The position numbers and the translations under genes were made by a program. 64,000 nucleotides of DNA, taken from Paucibacter sp. DJ2R-2 (GTDB lineage: Bacteria > Pseudomonadota > Gammaproteobacteria > Burkholderiales > Burkholderiaceae_C). Below are positions 17,158-24,399 of this stretch, in pieces (position 1 is the first letter of the stretch; each line of letters starts with the position of its first letter). Location: the NCBI RefSeq assembly GCF_025717675.1, contig NZ_JAJIRT010000001.1, forward strand, positions 248,001 through 312,000, in the 5' to 3' direction. Below the pieces are notes generated by a model. That model was given only the letters and a program-made list of their open reading frames with translations, was not told the origin of the DNA and did not search any database.

Positions 17158-17395
17158 GGGGGATCACTCGTTTGTTTGGCCGATGGATAGCCGGCTCCGC
17201 GGTGTTCCTTTCACCTCGGTGATGGCTGACTTCAGACCCGCGAAGCGCCTCGAGCAACCCTTTGGTCATACTGCGCTGACCCCTCCCTGCCGTTCGCCCG
17301 CTCTGGCCTGATCGTGCGTTACATATGGGCGGGCGAACATGTCGCAACATAGAGTAAACCCGCACCCCAAAACTGTAAGCAAACCGAGGGCGTGG

Positions 17396-18103
17396 TCATG
17401 CCTTCTGTTTCGGGTACGCCGGTGCCCGTGCTGCAGCTGGGGTAGAGAACCTAGCGTCGTACAGACTCCGCACAGCTTTGAACGTGTCGATGCCATCGAC
17501 ATCGCGTTGAACAAAGACCAGTTCAATGGAACCGTGAGTGGGGGAGTCGGTCAGGTAGTGGCCCTTCAGCTTCGTGCCGCTTTCGATCAGCTTTAGCTCA
17601 CCAGCGCCGGTTGTTTGCTTCCGCTCGGTACTCCGCATGATCTGAAAGCGGTACATGTATCGCAGGTGGACGGTGCTGTGCTTATCGTCAACATCCAGCG
17701 TCTCTGCCAAGGTGACGCTGTCCTGCCGCTCGGTATACGAAAGAAGCGAGTAGGTCAGGAAGGTTTGCTTGATGACGAATGCGATGGGGATGCGTTTTCC
17801 GACGCTCTCGTCATTTGACTCGTAGCTCGTGTCGAGATAACCGAACCAAACGCCATGGATGATTGGGCGGCCGGTCATCCAGGCCAGCCAGCCCCACGTC
17901 CAAGGGCGGCCGAACGCCCATAACGAAATCAAGCTGGTCCAGCTCATCCCGCTAACCAACCCAACTAGAAGTGCCGCGGTAGCGTCCGCTTTGAACACAT
18001 AGTGGCGAATGAGACCGACCACGACCCCAATGACGATTGTGTTGGCGGATACGAACCAGAAGGCCTTCTTCACCTCCCCAGTGGACAAAGAGACGTTCGC
18101 CAT
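17396..18103 (-). CDS. cap15: Cap15-like two-TM/beta-barrel cyclic-nucleotide effector
   Basis: A 235-aa protein from the ATG at 18103, which leaves a 4-bp gap to the upstream stop; an in-frame start at 18187 would overlap that gene. Two transmembrane helices (about 17-37 and 42-63) precede a soluble domain with the Cap15 pattern: FVIKQTFLTYSLLSYTERQD, then HLRYMYRFQ, and LKGHYLTDSPTHGSIELVF, matching the L-x-G-x-Y-x-T-x(4)-G-x-I repeat of the beta-barrel that binds cyclic dinucleotides. Cap15 proteins oligomerise in the inner membrane and disrupt it. The ~30-residue Ala/Pro-rich tail is unusual. It may answer to the DncV-like enzyme downstream or to the upstream DAC-like protein. Confidence 0.82.
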   Translation of the reverse strand: MANVSLSTGEVKKAFWFVSANTIVIGVVVGLIRHYVFKADATAALLVGLVSGMSWTSLISLWAFGRPWTWGWLAWMTGRPIIHGVWFGYLDTSYESNDESVGKRIPIAFVIKQTFLTYSLLSYTERQDSVTLAETLDVDDKHSTVHLRYMYRFQIMRSTERKQTTGAGELKLIESGTKLKGHYLTDSPTHGSIELVFVQRDVDGIDTFKAVRSLYDARFSTPAAARAPAYPKQKA

Positions 18104-18107
18104 CTTT

Positions 18108-18629
18108 CTAGTCTTTCTTGGCGGCATCAATGCCGCGGCTAAACAGGTGAATTTCGCCACTGTGCGACACGAGCCCGACGCACTCAATGCCGGGTAGCAG
18201 AGAGGCCAGCAGTGCAGCCATCAGTCGGGCCCCGGTGCCCTGGAAGCGCTGCGTTGCATCGTCTGGAATGGGGGGGGAGATGAACTGAGCCAGGTGGGTA
18301 AGCCGCCAGCTGTGGGCCTCCACGAAGTGGAATCCGTCGTGCAGTGGGCTGCTCATCACGGAGATGCGCGATAGTGCTTCTGCCAAGTCGACTTCGGCGA
18401 ACTGGCCCGGGTCCGTCTTCATTGAGTTATCAGAGAGCTGTAAGTGCGGGAGTTGCGCCAAGCGCTCGTAGAAGACGACGCCGACGCCAGAAAAGTCTTC
18501 GCCTCGGAGATGTGCGATGGCTCGAAGAACTTGTTCTGCTCTACTTACCGAGCTGGCGTTGATTGCGGAGTCAGGGTTGCTTGCCATCGAAGGGGTTGGC
18601 GAAATGAGGGCGGCGCCCTCGCACACCAT
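18108..18629 (-). CDS. Degenerate DisA_N (diadenylate cyclase)-fold protein upstream of Cap15
   Basis: A 173-aa soluble protein. By eye it aligns over most of its length with the DAC domain of CdaA/DisA: helix RAEQVLRAIAHL, then SPLHDGFHFVEA (CdaA: TPLHDGAVI), a linker, GTGARLMAALLASLLPGIEC (CdaA: GTRHRAAVGISEVTD) and VGLVSHSGEIHLFSRG (CdaA: IIVSEETGGVSVAKNG). The DG pair is kept (D98-G99), but the RHR phosphate-binding motif has become ARL and SEE has become SHS, so it is probably not a normal c-di-AMP cyclase; it may bind nucleotides or have altered chemistry. DAC-like sensor domains have been proposed in conflict systems. Stop and cap15 start are 4 bp apart. Start uncertain (18629 or 18587). 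Confidence 0.6.
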   Translation of the reverse strand: MVCEGAALISPTPSMASNPDSAINASSVSRAEQVLRAIAHLRGEDFSGVGVVFYERLAQLPHLQLSDNSMKTDPGQFAEVDLAEALSRISVMSSPLHDGFHFVEAHSWRLTHLAQFISPPIPDDATQRFQGTGARLMAALLASLLPGIECVGLVSHSGEIHLFSRGIDAAKKD

Positions 18630-18997
18630 GATTGTCCAACGTCTGGTTGGCTGTCACGAGTTGGAACGCAGCACGACCGACTGTAGATGTCAGCCGTCAG
18701 CTGCAGCCCGGTTGATGCCGGGCGATGTGTCAGCCTTGGCGGCTCGTACGCCAAAGTGCAATGGTGCGCAGGGCCGTTGAAGACAAAAACAGCCTTGTCC
18801 AGGATGTCACTGCCAATCAGTCCCAAGTAAGGTGCGCCCGAAAACGGTGCTTGCCGGGCTGACACCACCAGCGACGGAATGTTCCATGCTGGCTGGCCGG
18901 CTTGGCCCATGATCGAAAGGGCAACTTCATACCTTTGACCAGGCTTGCGCCCGGTGATAGACGCAGCCCAGGCCGTACTGACGTACGGGTGTTCCAC
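18545..18997 (-). pseudogene. Retropepsin-like aspartic protease fragment (tentative)
   Basis: The frame from a GTG at 18997 encodes YVSTAWAASITGRKPGQRYE and, further on, YLGLIGSDILDKAVFVFNG followed by CTLAYEP. This resembles the C-terminal half of small retroviral-type aspartic proteases, with the (L)IG-x-D-x-L motif before the last strand. The active-site D-T/S-G half is not present: an in-frame TGA lies just upstream. A neighbouring frame (to 19188) contains a possible TM helix instead. The end overlaps the DAC-like gene. Most likely a frameshifted or truncated relic; weak evidence. Confidence 0.3.
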
Positions 18998-19839
18998 GGA
19001 CGGATCAGTGACTCGTCAAGAACACGACAAAACGTAATGCTGGCCAAGCCTGCCGCCGCGTTCAACCACAGCGCAGAGGCGACACCCCACCCCGCCGAAT
19101 AAAGCAAAATCCATACCCAAAATGTTAGTTTTCGCCAACTCGGGACGTCATATTCAATCTCGCACGCACCATTTGCGGGGATACGCATGCATGTGAAAAA
19201 TTACAGGCAGCCGCAATATCTGCCATCCGCGCAACCTATCGCCGGCAACATCATCGTCCGACGAGGGCTTACTATCAGTTGTGCTCCCGGTGTGGGTCGT
19301 GAGTTCCGCCTCCAGGCCTGAGCGGCGGTAGCCCTGATCTAGGAGTACGTGGAGGGCTGTGTCTGCACTTCGGTGGCGGGAAGTCACCAGCGAGCGGGTC
19401 CGGATGCTGCACAGAACGGTGCTGCGGCAGCGCGGTATATCGTGGAACGCGCGAAATTTGAACCGATTGGTTCGCCCGGACTGCTAAGGCAGCTGACGCC
19501 TTGGTGTCGCGAGTTCAGAGTTGAGTGGCGGGAGTTCAGACTTAAACGGCGTTCAACAACAGTTTTCGACACCTTCGAAGGGGCTGTGGTCACGACGATG
19601 GCCGAGTTCGCTGCATGACGTCATTCCTAAACCGCATGCATGGCGGAGTCGCGTCACTTCTAACGGCATCCAAATGCTGGCGCTCCGCCTATCCTGCACT
19701 CAGCTGTTCGACTCTACATGGTCTTCAAATCTGCAGCCAGTCGCTGAAATTCGAGTCCAAGTCGTTGCATACGCCGAACTTTCAGGGCACGCGGAGAGTC
19801 AAATCGCTGGTCAACAGGCAGCCAGGTGACGCATGTGGA
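18998..19839. other. Non-coding or unassigned island segment
   Basis: Short frames are present on both strands (for example 19349-19618 plus, 19154-19387 minus) but none has a recognisable family or convincing start context. A possible TM segment (FWVWILLYSAGWGVASALWL) in the frame at 18817-19188 minus is the only protein-like feature. I see no RNA gene here. Confidence 0.4.
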
Positions 19840-19938
19840 CCAAAACCGGCCTGTAAGCGAACCGTATCCGGACCATATCCGACCCAAAAGCGATCCAAAA
19901 CCGGCACGTATCCGACCCATATCCGGCGCCTATCCGGT
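19840..19938 (+). repeat. Tandem array of nine degenerate 11-bp repeats
   Basis: Nine consecutive 11-bp units: CCAAAACCGGC, CTGTAAGCGAA, CCGTATCCGGA, CCATATCCGAC, CCAAAAGCGAT, CCAAAACCGGC, ACGTATCCGAC, CCATATCCGGC, GCCTATCCGGT. Consensus is about CCATATCCGGC. The TATCCG core recurs at 19865, 19876, 19909, 19920 and 19931, all multiples of 11 apart, close to one helical turn. A period not divisible by 3 argues against a coding origin. It could be a protein-binding array (iteron- or operator-like) on one face of the DNA. It lies about 270 bp past the fecR stop. Confidence 0.75.
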
Positions 19939-20210
19939 ACAGGTCCAGACCAGGGTGGAGCTTCGAACCGAACCCATTCGTGCCCAGTGCACGTTTGGTA
20001 GCCCAAGCGCGACATCAAGTCGGCCTGAACGGGCTCCGGCGGCCCGGCATCGGGCGTGGCGGGTGTCAGCGGTGCCGGTCTGGCCGAAGGCCTGTCCGGC
20101 ACGGGGGCGCGTTCATGCATCGCATGAAGGCATTGAAGCCCCCATCCGCTGGCACGGGAGCGGGCCGCCTCTCCCCCTCTCTGCCCTGCTGCTGCACCAG
20201 CAGCATCCTT

Positions 20211-21329
20211 TCAGCGGGAGGCCAACTCCAAACGATCAGAGTGCTCTCTGACGTCCAAGCCATGCAGAGCCGCCACAGCTCGCGCAAAGCTCGTACTGTC
20301 GCCCGTCCTGAACAGGCCACTGACTCGCAGCGCCTTGAGCCTGTCGGCATCGACGATCACGATGGGCTTCGAGCTATAGCGGTTCATCTCGGCCACGGCC
20401 TCATTGAGGGTGACATCGTCAAACGAGGCCTCACCACGTGTCCAGGCCACAGCTCGGTCCAGACTTGACCGATCAACTCGCACCTTAGATATCCGTGAAG
20501 CAGCCATCGCGCCATCAACGCGCACACGCTCCCCAGCAGTCATCACGACCGGACCCGCACCAGCACCCGCCGCTTCGGCTACCAGACCTGCCGGAGGACG
20601 CAAGACAACCTGCCCCTCGATCAAGGTCACTTCGAGCGACGTGCTGATCCTGTGAGTGCTCGGCCGCAAGCGCACGAGAAACGCAGTTCCCGTCGCTTTG
20701 ACCTCAGCTCCATTGGCAGTCACCAGAAAGGGGCGGCTCGCGTCCTTGGCCACTTCGAACAGCGCCTCCCCGGCCTCGACGAAAACGAGCCGCTGAGACG
20801 AACTCAGACTTGCCCGGACTTTCGTGGCGCTATTCAAAGACAGGCGACTGCCGTCCTGCAGCATCACCACCCGGTGCTCCCCCACTCCCGTGGCGTACAC
20901 CTCTCCAGTTCGCCATGGCTGCAGCGCCAAGACCAGTACGGAGGCCAGCACCAGGAAAACCGCAGCCAAGGCCCATTGCATCGGCCTGGGGACTCTCAAG
21001 CGATGCCCTGAAACCCTTTTGGCGCTGCTCCAGCTGTTGGCGTAGGCACTGAGACTGAGATTCGCAACCTCCTGCCATGTCTCCGTACACCGTTCAAAAG
21101 CAAGCCGATGCGCGGGTGACTGGGCCTGCCAGGCCAAGCACTCGCGCGGCATAGCCTGCGTGCGGCTGGGTCCATGCAGACGTGCGATCCACACGGCAGC
21201 TTCGGCAGCGATGTCTGGCGACACCAATGGCGGAGGCCGATCCCCGGCCTCTGCAGCCAACTCATCTCGTCCACTATCCACGTGCCCGGCCCTGCCCGGC
21301 TCCGCCTCAAACTCAGCCACCACTACCAA
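20211..21329 (-). CDS. fecR: FecR-family anti-sigma/regulator
   Basis: A 372-aa protein. N-terminal DUF4880-like region (EAAVWIARLHGPS.., ECLAWQAQSPAHRLAFERC), one TM helix (about 117-135, PMQWALAAVFLVLASVLVLA), then the periplasmic FecR domain (GEHRVVMLQDGSRLSLNSAT, VEAGEALFEVAKDASRPFLV, VKATGTAFLVR) and a C-terminal STN-like end (RVSGLFRTGDSTSFARAVAA). FecR proteins pass a TonB-receptor signal to a partner ECF sigma factor. It overlaps the sigma gene by a few bases (TTG start at 21329). No TonB-dependent transducer lies next to it, which is unusual. Confidence 0.9.
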   Translation of the reverse strand: MVVVAEFEAEPGRAGHVDSGRDELAAEAGDRPPPLVSPDIAAEAAVWIARLHGPSRTQAMPRECLAWQAQSPAHRLAFERCTETWQEVANLSLSAYANSWSSAKRVSGHRLRVPRPMQWALAAVFLVLASVLVLALQPWRTGEVYATGVGEHRVVMLQDGSRLSLNSATKVRASLSSSQRLVFVEAGEALFEVAKDASRPFLVTANGAEVKATGTAFLVRLRPSTHRISTSLEVTLIEGQVVLRPPAGLVAEAAGAGAGPVVMTAGERVRVDGAMAASRISKVRVDRSSLDRAVAWTRGEASFDDVTLNEAVAEMNRYSSKPIVIVDADRLKALRVSGLFRTGDSTSFARAVAALHGLDVREHSDRLELASR

Positions 21330-21802
21330 CCTTCCATCCAGCTTGTCAGCTGCAGGGTGGCCTTGGCGACATGCTTCTCCACCGTGCTGATGCTCAAGCC
21401 ATGATTCTGGGCAATCTCATGGTAAGTCAAACCATCGACCCGATGGGACAGAAAAATATCCCGCGTCTTCTCTGTCAGGCGCCCTAACCCAAGGCTTAAG
21501 CGTGCCATGCGTTCACGCGCCAATACGATCGCCTCGGTGCCCGGAGCGGTGTCGAGCAGGACCACCTCATCCACCATCAGCTGCTCACCATGACTGACGC
21601 TACTACGATGGGCGTCAATAGACAGGTTCAGCGCGGTGCGCATCAAGAAGGCCTCGGGTGCGTCCACCACTTGCCCTTGCTCATAGCAGGCCAGACGGAT
21701 CCAGGCCTCCTGCACGAGGTCATCGGCGTCGTCGCCTGTTCGGCCGCGGCGAATAAGTGCCGCGCGGACTCGCCTAAAGACAGTATGCAAGTTTGAAATC
21801 AC
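21323..21802 (-). CDS. fecI: FecI-like ECF RNA polymerase sigma factor
   Basis: A 159-aa sigma-70 family ECF protein: region 2 with DDADDLVQEAWIRLACYEQ and region 4 with LTEKTRDIFLSHRVDGLTYH followed by EIAQNHGLSISTVEKHVAKA, the FecI-type helix-turn-helix. It starts at GTG 21802 and is co-transcribed with fecR. FecI-type factors normally activate a TonB-dependent iron-uptake or related operon; none is present in this island, so its targets must be elsewhere or have been lost. The region upstream contains the two XRE operator palindromes, so the small regulator at 22113 may influence it. Confidence 0.9.
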   Translation of the reverse strand: MISNLHTVFRRVRAALIRRGRTGDDADDLVQEAWIRLACYEQGQVVDAPEAFLMRTALNLSIDAHRSSVSHGEQLMVDEVVLLDTAPGTEAIVLARERMARLSLGLGRLTEKTRDIFLSHRVDGLTYHEIAQNHGLSISTVEKHVAKATLQLTSWMEGW

Positions 21803-22043
21803 AAGGGTTTGCCCCGTCTCTGCTGTACTGCCTTGGCGTCAGTACAGCTGAACCTGAAACCTACTGGGCGAATAGGGCAATTGAAAACTACGTGCCCGTC
21901 ACGCCAATGCGTTTGGGTGACACAGCCTCGCCGCATGCGTCCACTCGAGACTTACCAGTGCAGTACGTCCAGTTTGGACATCACAAGTCACTTTCGGCTC
22001 CGATGAAAACGACTCCAGCAAGCCGAATGACTCACCCAATATT

Positions 22044-22104
22044 CCAACCATAGTTGGAGGACAAAATAATAGCAAATCAGCCCAATCGCTCCAACAATAG
22101 TTGG
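22044..22104. promoter_or_regulatory. Pair of palindromic operators upstream of the XRE regulator
   Basis: CCAACCATAGTTGG (22044-22057) and CCAACAATAGTTGG (22091-22104), 47 bp apart centre to centre; with flanks the shared palindrome is TCCAAC-N4-GTTGGA. They lie immediately before the XRE gene start at 22113 and in the gap shared with the divergent fecI gene. Two near-identical dyads in this position are the usual autoregulatory sites for a small C-repressor-like protein. Confidence 0.75.
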
Positions 22105-22112
22105 AGACCTAA

Positions 22113-22373
22113 TTGGACTTGGCGATCACTTTCGGGAGGGTATTGCGCGATCTCCGCAAGCAGGCCGGACTGACCCAAGAGCAGCTTGGGTTCGAAGCGG
22201 AACTAGAGCGGAATTACATCAGCATGCTTGAGAGGGGCGAGCGACAACCAACCTTGACGACTTTGATGAAGCTATCCAAGCCCTTGCGGCGCCGGGCCTC
22301 TCAAATCGTGGCATTGGTTGAGTCTGCAGCGGCTAAATCGAACGGCGAATCGCCCAGCAAGCAGAAGGCCTGA
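22113..22373 (+). CDS. Small XRE-family (Cro/CI-type) regulator
   Basis: An 86-aa protein, TTG start at 22113. A helix-turn-helix domain fills most of it: FGRVLRDLRKQAGLTQEQLG, then NYISMLERGERQPTLTTLMK. The size and form match C (controller) proteins and small island regulators. The start lies 9 bp after the second operator dyad, so binding there would block its own translation start or promoter. Neither a restriction-modification gene nor a prophage operon is adjacent. It is transcribed away from fecIR. Confidence 0.82.
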   Translation: MDLAITFGRVLRDLRKQAGLTQEQLGFEAELERNYISMLERGERQPTLTTLMKLSKPLRRRASQIVALVESAAAKSNGESPSKQKA

Positions 22374-22960
22374 GAGGTGGCACCTCATGTACTGTGTAGC
22401 GATCAGCTACGGCAATCCCAGAACTAGCGAGCTGAGCTGCATCAACTGAGTACATCCTCAATCAGAAACGCCTAGGTGAAGTAACGCTCAGTTGATAGTC
22501 GCCAGGGTTGGAGATCTCTTCCAAGCAGCCCCATCTTTCATGTTTCGCGCGGATTTTGATCCAGTCCTCGTCGATGCTGCTGCTCGTCTCAAGCCTAGCA
22601 GCAAAGCGTTGTTTTACAGCTTGACTTCGTCGCGGAGCTGGACAGCTGAAAAGTTCTAGCCGTGGAGTACGTGGGCAAGCACTTGCTGGGTACTGAAAAC
22701 ACGCGCGAGACGGCCCAGGTCGGAAAGCAGTGGCAGTCGAGCACCGCCGGCCGATGCCTCTTTCTTGGCGGTTTGGCTCGATGCCGACAACGTTGGGCGC
22801 AAGCTTGAGCAGCAGGTTGAAGACAAGATTCTGAGCCGCAAGGGCACGGAGTCGGAATGCCATCTTGGGACCGCGCGCAGACGCGACCTAGGAGAGCACA
22901 ATCAAGAAGAAACAAGGAAACGTTTAGATGTTGACTCGCATTCACAGGCTGCGGAACTAC
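22374..22960. other. Unassigned segment before the IS3 element
   Basis: 587 bp with no recognised gene. A frame at 22462-22863 on the minus strand ends in a protein-like stretch (SIDEDWIKIRAKHERWGCLE) but matches no family I know and has no clear start signal. It may be a remnant interrupted by the IS. Confidence 0.35.
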
Positions 22961-23008
22961 TGAATCGCCCCGGGTTTCGAGGAGGCTCCAACTCTGGAGA
23001 ATGGAGCC

Positions 23009-23332
23009 ATGAAGAAGTCCCCGAAGTTTTCGCCCGAGGTGCGTGAGCGTGCCGTGCGCATGGTGCTGGAGCACCGAGCAGAACACCCGTCGCAGTGGGC
23101 GGCCATCGAATCCATCGCCGACAAGATCGGCTGCGTGCCGCAGACCTTGCACACTTGGGTGAAACAGCACGAGGTCGATGCCGGCCAGCGAGACGGTGTC
23201 TCGACTGCGGAGGCTCAGCGCATCAAGGAACTGGAACGAGAGGTGCGCGAGCTGCGCAAGGCCAACGAGATTCTGAAGCTGGCCAGCGCGTTTTTCGCCC
23301 AGGCGGAGCTCGACCGCCGCATCAAGTCTTGA
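23009..23332 (+). CDS. IS3-family transposase OrfA
   Basis: A 107-aa protein: helix-turn-helix ([20 protein letters not shown], then [20 protein letters not shown]) followed by a leucine-zipper region ([20 protein letters not shown]) and the usual [10 protein letters not shown] ending. It binds the IS ends. orfB lies in the -1 frame and overlaps, so the active OrfAB transposase is expected from a -1 ribosomal frameshift near the orfA end. Confidence 0.93.
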   Translation: MKKSPKFSPEVRERAVRMVLEHRAEHPSQWAAIESIADKIGCVPQTLHTWVKQHEVDAGQRDGVSTAEAQRIKELEREVRELRKANEILKLASAFFAQAELDRRIKS

Positions 23333-24228
23333 AGGCGTTCATCGACCAGCACCGCCAGCAGCTTGGGGTCGAGCCGATCTGCCGCGTCCTGCAGATTGCC
23401 CCATCGGCGTACTGGCGCCACGTCGCGTGCCAGCGCAGCCCGGCCTTGCGCTCTTTGCGAGCTCAGCGCGATGTGCAACTGCTACCGCAGGTACAGCGCG
23501 TCTGGCAGGCCAACCATCAGGTCTATGGCGCCGAGAAGGTCTGGCGCCAGCTCAACCGCGAAGGCGTTGCGGTGGCGCGCTGCACCGTCGAGCGGCTGAT
23601 GCGCCAACTCGGGCTGCAGGGTGTGCGCCGAGGCAAGGCCGTGCGCACCACCATTCCCGATCCCAAGGCGCCATGCCCGTTGGACCGCGTCAATCGGCAG
23701 TTCCGGGCCGAGCGGCCGAACCAGCTGTGGGTCTCGGACTTCACCTATGTCTCAACCTGGCAGGGCTGGGTGTATGTGGCGTTCGTCATCGACGTGTTCA
23801 GCCGGCGCATCGTGGGTTGGCGTCAGAGCAGTTCGATGCACACCGAGTTCGTACTCGACGCATTGGAGCAGGCGCTGTACGACCGCAAGCCGTCCGATGG
23901 CCTGGTGCATCACTCCGACCGCGGCTCGCAATACCTGTCGATCCGCTACAGCGAGCGGCTGGCCGAGGCCGGAATCGAGCCCTCAGTGGGCTCCAAGGGC
24001 GACAGCTACGACAACGCACTGGCCGAGACCATCAACGGGCTGTACAAGGCCGAGGTCATTCACCGGCGCGGGCCTTGGAAGACCAAGCAGGCGGTGGAAC
24101 TGGCAACACTGGAATGGGTCGCTTGGTTCAACCATCACCGGCTGATGGGCCCACTGGGCCATGTGCCGCCTGCTGAGTTCGAAGCCAATTACCATCGTCA
24201 CCGCGCTGGTCAGGCCGCGACCGCCTGA
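23329..24228 (+). CDS. IS3-family transposase OrfB (DDE integrase domain)
   Basis: About 299 aa from the TTG at 23329, in the -1 frame to orfA (the frame is open from 23095). It has the HTH_21 region ([20 protein letters not shown]) and the rve core with DDE residues in [25 protein letters not shown] and [14 protein letters not shown]. No internal stop or frameshift, so the element looks intact. Normally produced as an OrfAB fusion. Confidence 0.93.
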   Translation: MKAFIDQHRQQLGVEPICRVLQIAPSAYWRHVACQRSPALRSLRAQRDVQLLPQVQRVWQANHQVYGAEKVWRQLNREGVAVARCTVERLMRQLGLQGVRRGKAVRTTIPDPKAPCPLDRVNRQFRAERPNQLWVSDFTYVSTWQGWVYVAFVIDVFSRRIVGWRQSSSMHTEFVLDALEQALYDRKPSDGLVHHSDRGSQYLSIRYSERLAEAGIEPSVGSKGDSYDNALAETINGLYKAEVIHRRGPWKTKQAVELATLEWVAWFNHHRLMGPLGHVPPAEFEANYHRHRAGQAATA

Positions 24229-24291
24229 CTTAAACCAACAGGCCTCCTCGGAACCCGGGGCGATTCAGCGTCCCAAGCAGCTCCTGCCCAT

Positions 24292-24333
24292 GCCAATCAC
24301 TGCCGCAGATTCTAGTAATCGGCTGTCTACTTG
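24292..24333 (+). repeat. Left copy of a degenerate 42-bp direct repeat around the peptide-export cassette
   Basis: 42 bp matching 30399-30440 at 37 of 42 positions (shared core CACTGCCGCAG and AATCGGCTGTCTACTTG). The two copies have the same orientation and enclose the exporter, Clp-fold protease, precursor and HlyD-like genes. The right copy adjoins IS66 remnants, so the repeat may be a piece of an old transposable element that once moved the cassette. Confidence 0.6.
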
Positions 24334-24399
24334 GCCACGGAGGTTACATCATCAAGCGCTGGAAACTGGTCATTTGGCTGCTATTCATTTGGTGAGCGA

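Larger units (their letters stand above)
22961..24267 (+). mobile_element. IS3-family insertion sequence (1307 bp)
   Basis: Terminal inverted repeats: left TGAATCGCCCCGGGTTTCGA (from 22961) and, read inward from 24267, TGAATCGCCCCGGGTTCCGA, continuing GGAGGC in both. One mismatch over 26 bp. The element begins with TG and ends with CA and contains orfA and orfB in overlapping frames. No 3-bp target duplication is visible (TAC on the left, GCG on the right), so the flanks were rearranged after insertion. Confidence 0.9.

Noticed and set aside
18108-18629. Reading the DAC-like protein as a minimal CRISPR polymerase (mCpol)
   Set aside because: No G-G-D-D palm motif; the HDG, GT and SxxG spacing fits the DAC domain instead.
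19349-19618. 89-codon plus-strand frame in the island
   Set aside because: No family resemblance or ribosome site; likely random.
19840-19938. CRISPR array
   Set aside because: Units are contiguous 11-mers with no spacers and no cas genes are present.
20211-21802. Linking FecI/FecR to the BtuB receptor at 47465
   Set aside because: They are 26 kb apart, on opposite sides of the island border, and btuB is already under a B12 riboswitch.
22462-22863. 133-codon minus-strand frame before the IS3 element
   Set aside because: Only the last ~40 residues look protein-like; no family, no start context; left as unassigned sequence.
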